This document shows positions 63,071-64,000 of a stretch of 64,000 nucleotides of DNA, piece after piece. The notes under the pieces are model-generated. The model ran no database searches. It was not told the origin of the DNA and saw only the letters and a program-made list of their open reading frames with translations. Where the stretch lies: the NCBI GenBank assembly GCA_965203365.1, contig OZ241878.1, positions 1,674,001 to 1,738,000 of the forward strand, given 5' to 3'. Position 1 is the first letter of the stretch; every line of letters starts with the position of its first letter. A program made the translations under genes and the position numbers. The stretch comes from VYFG01 sp965203365 (GTDB lineage: Bacteria; Pseudomonadota; Gammaproteobacteria; Arenicellales; Poriferihabitantaceae).

Positions 63071-63744
63071 CATTTTCCGTCGTGGGACGATGTGGCCGCA
63101 CTGGCATGTTCGGAGTCGCCATCACCACTTCCAGTATTTGCGTGGGGGCGCGTTGCCCTCATGCCCGGGCGAAGGTTGGGGCGGTAGCCACACAAAATGT
63201 CACGGATCCGAACCTTGGCCCCTTGTTGCTGGATGCGCTGGAATCCGGCCTGGATGCCGACAGCGCCTTGGATCGGGTCCTGACTGACCAGCAAAACCTG
63301 GATTGGCGCCAACTGACGGTCGTCGACCGTCATGGACACACGGCCGCCTACACAGGAGCCCGCATCCTGGGGACCAACGCCGAAAGTGCCGGACCGGACT
63401 GTTATGCCGCTGGCAACCTGTTGGCGTCGGAAGCGGTGCCCGGTGCCATGACAGACAGTTTCTGTACCCACCCGGATGATCATCTGGCCGAACGTCTGCT
63501 GCGGGCATTGGAGGCTGGCCTGTCGGCCGGCGGCGAAGTGGGTGATGTCCACTCGGCCGCCTTGCTCGTGGTTCATGCAGAACGCTTTCCTTTGGTGGAT
63601 CTCAGGGTGGACTGGGCAGACGAAGCGGCCATCCCCGCACTCCGACATCTCTGGACGAAGTACCAACCACAGATGAATGATTATTTGCTCCGGGCCATCA
63701 ATCCGGCCGCGGCCCCCTCCTATGGCGTCCCGGGGGACGAGTAG
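63067..63744 (+). CDS. DUF1028 family protein
   Basis: A 225-residue protein with the N-terminus TFSVVGRCGRTGMFGVAITT, CVGARCPHARAKVGAVATQN, VVDRHGHTAAYTG and AAGNLLASEAV, an Ntn-hydrolase-like fold whose first residues after Met are Thr-Phe-Ser. It is frequently beside RidA-family genes. The function is unknown; cleavage of a small amide is suspected. Start ATG 63067 has GGAGAAG ahead and is coupled to the RidA-like gene. Confidence 0.85.
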   Translation: MTFSVVGRCGRTGMFGVAITTSSICVGARCPHARAKVGAVATQNVTDPNLGPLLLDALESGLDADSALDRVLTDQQNLDWRQLTVVDRHGHTAAYTGARILGTNAESAGPDCYAAGNLLASEAVPGAMTDSFCTHPDDHLAERLLRALEAGLSAGGEVGDVHSAALLVVHAERFPLVDLRVDWADEAAIPALRHLWTKYQPQMNDYLLRAINPAAAPSYGVPGDE

Positions 63745-63819
63745 ATGACCGGAGCCAGTCCATCAACCGGATGAAAACCAGCCGGGTCCATTCGCGGCCG
63801 TCTTGGACCGGATGGTGCG

Positions 63820-64000
63820 TCATGGAGGCGCCTCGTGATCGACTCCGGAAGCCCGCCCGACATTCCATCCATCGGCTGTCGACAGAAACCCAGCCACATG
63901 CCGGTGGAATGTCGCCGGATTTTCCAGGTGGGCATTGTGGGAACAACCGGACATGATCACCAGCCGCGAATTCGAAATGCCATGTTGGAGCTGATTCACC
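63820..64000 (-). CDS. Alpha/beta hydrolase, C-terminal end (partial at window edge)
   Basis: About 60 residues enter from beyond base 64000. SNSRLVIMSGCSHNAHLENP and TFHRHVAGFL hold the catalytic histidine (GCSH) and the last helix of the alpha/beta-hydrolase fold. The tail adds about 20 variable residues before the stop at 63820. It is convergent with the DUF1028 gene. The substrate is unknown. Confidence 0.75.
   Translation of the reverse strand, partial: VNQLQHGISNSRLVIMSGCSHNAHLENPATFHRHVAGFLSTADGWNVGRASGVDHEAPP

Overview
The window looks like a chromosomal segment of a gammaproteobacterium, roughly 55-60% G+C. The evidence is the rimP-nusA-infB-rbfA-truB operon, a 4.5S-type SRP RNA directly upstream of dnaX-ebfC-recR, a cvpA-purF block joined to accD-folC-SPOR genes, and lpxH for lipid A. 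There is no rRNA, so finer placement is not possible. The metabolic genes (glutamate-synthase-like GlxBCD with type III GlnT, hydantoinase/oxoprolinase, GMC dehydrogenase, bufferin operon) suit a free-living or host-associated aquatic heterotroph; that is inference.

Layout. 1-1.2 kb: 5' part of uvrB, probably leaderless. 1.3 kb: tRNA-Asn. 1.9-8 kb: translation operon on the minus strand, preceded by a promoter-terminator unit that could be a small RNA or attenuator. 8.3-16.5 kb: an accessory, decaying stretch with a hipBA-like toxin-antitoxin pair, upp, fragments of IS30-like elements, a broken DUF2237/DadA pair, an RTX-repeat gene, the initiator tRNA and phage-gene remnants. 16.6-18.8 kb: divergent cysS and lpxH. 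19-23.6 kb: one 1530-residue protein joining hydantoinase A, hydantoinase B and an Asp/Glu-racemase-type domain. 23.8-33.4 kb: a minus-strand housekeeping run from the SRP RNA through dnaX, ebfC, recR, truA, trpF, accD, folC, a SPOR protein and cvpA to purF. 33.5-36 kb: a class V aminotransferase and a methyltransferase. 36.1-38.4 kb: an IS30-derived miniature element and a DUF262/HNH (GmrSD-like) protein. 38.5-41.5 kb: GMC oxidoreductase with its Tat-exported small subunit, a VOC protein and a ribbon-helix-helix protein.

41.6-53.8 kb: glnT and glxBCD, normally neighbours, are separated by about 8 kb. The inserted block holds vapB-vapC-hsdR-hsdM-hsdS followed by three genes I cannot name: a glycine-rich protein and two small conserved-looking proteins. 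All eight genes point the same way and most start/stop codons overlap. This block is the best candidate for an undescribed system.

54-64 kb, plus strand: a glutamate-cysteine-ligase-like enzyme, an M14-type deacylase and an unknown 388-residue protein; then a complete bufferin operon (bufABCD); a surface-protein fragment; a hotdog thioesterase; about 1 kb with no recognisable gene; a RidA-DUF1028 pair; and the 3' end of an alpha/beta hydrolase on the minus strand.
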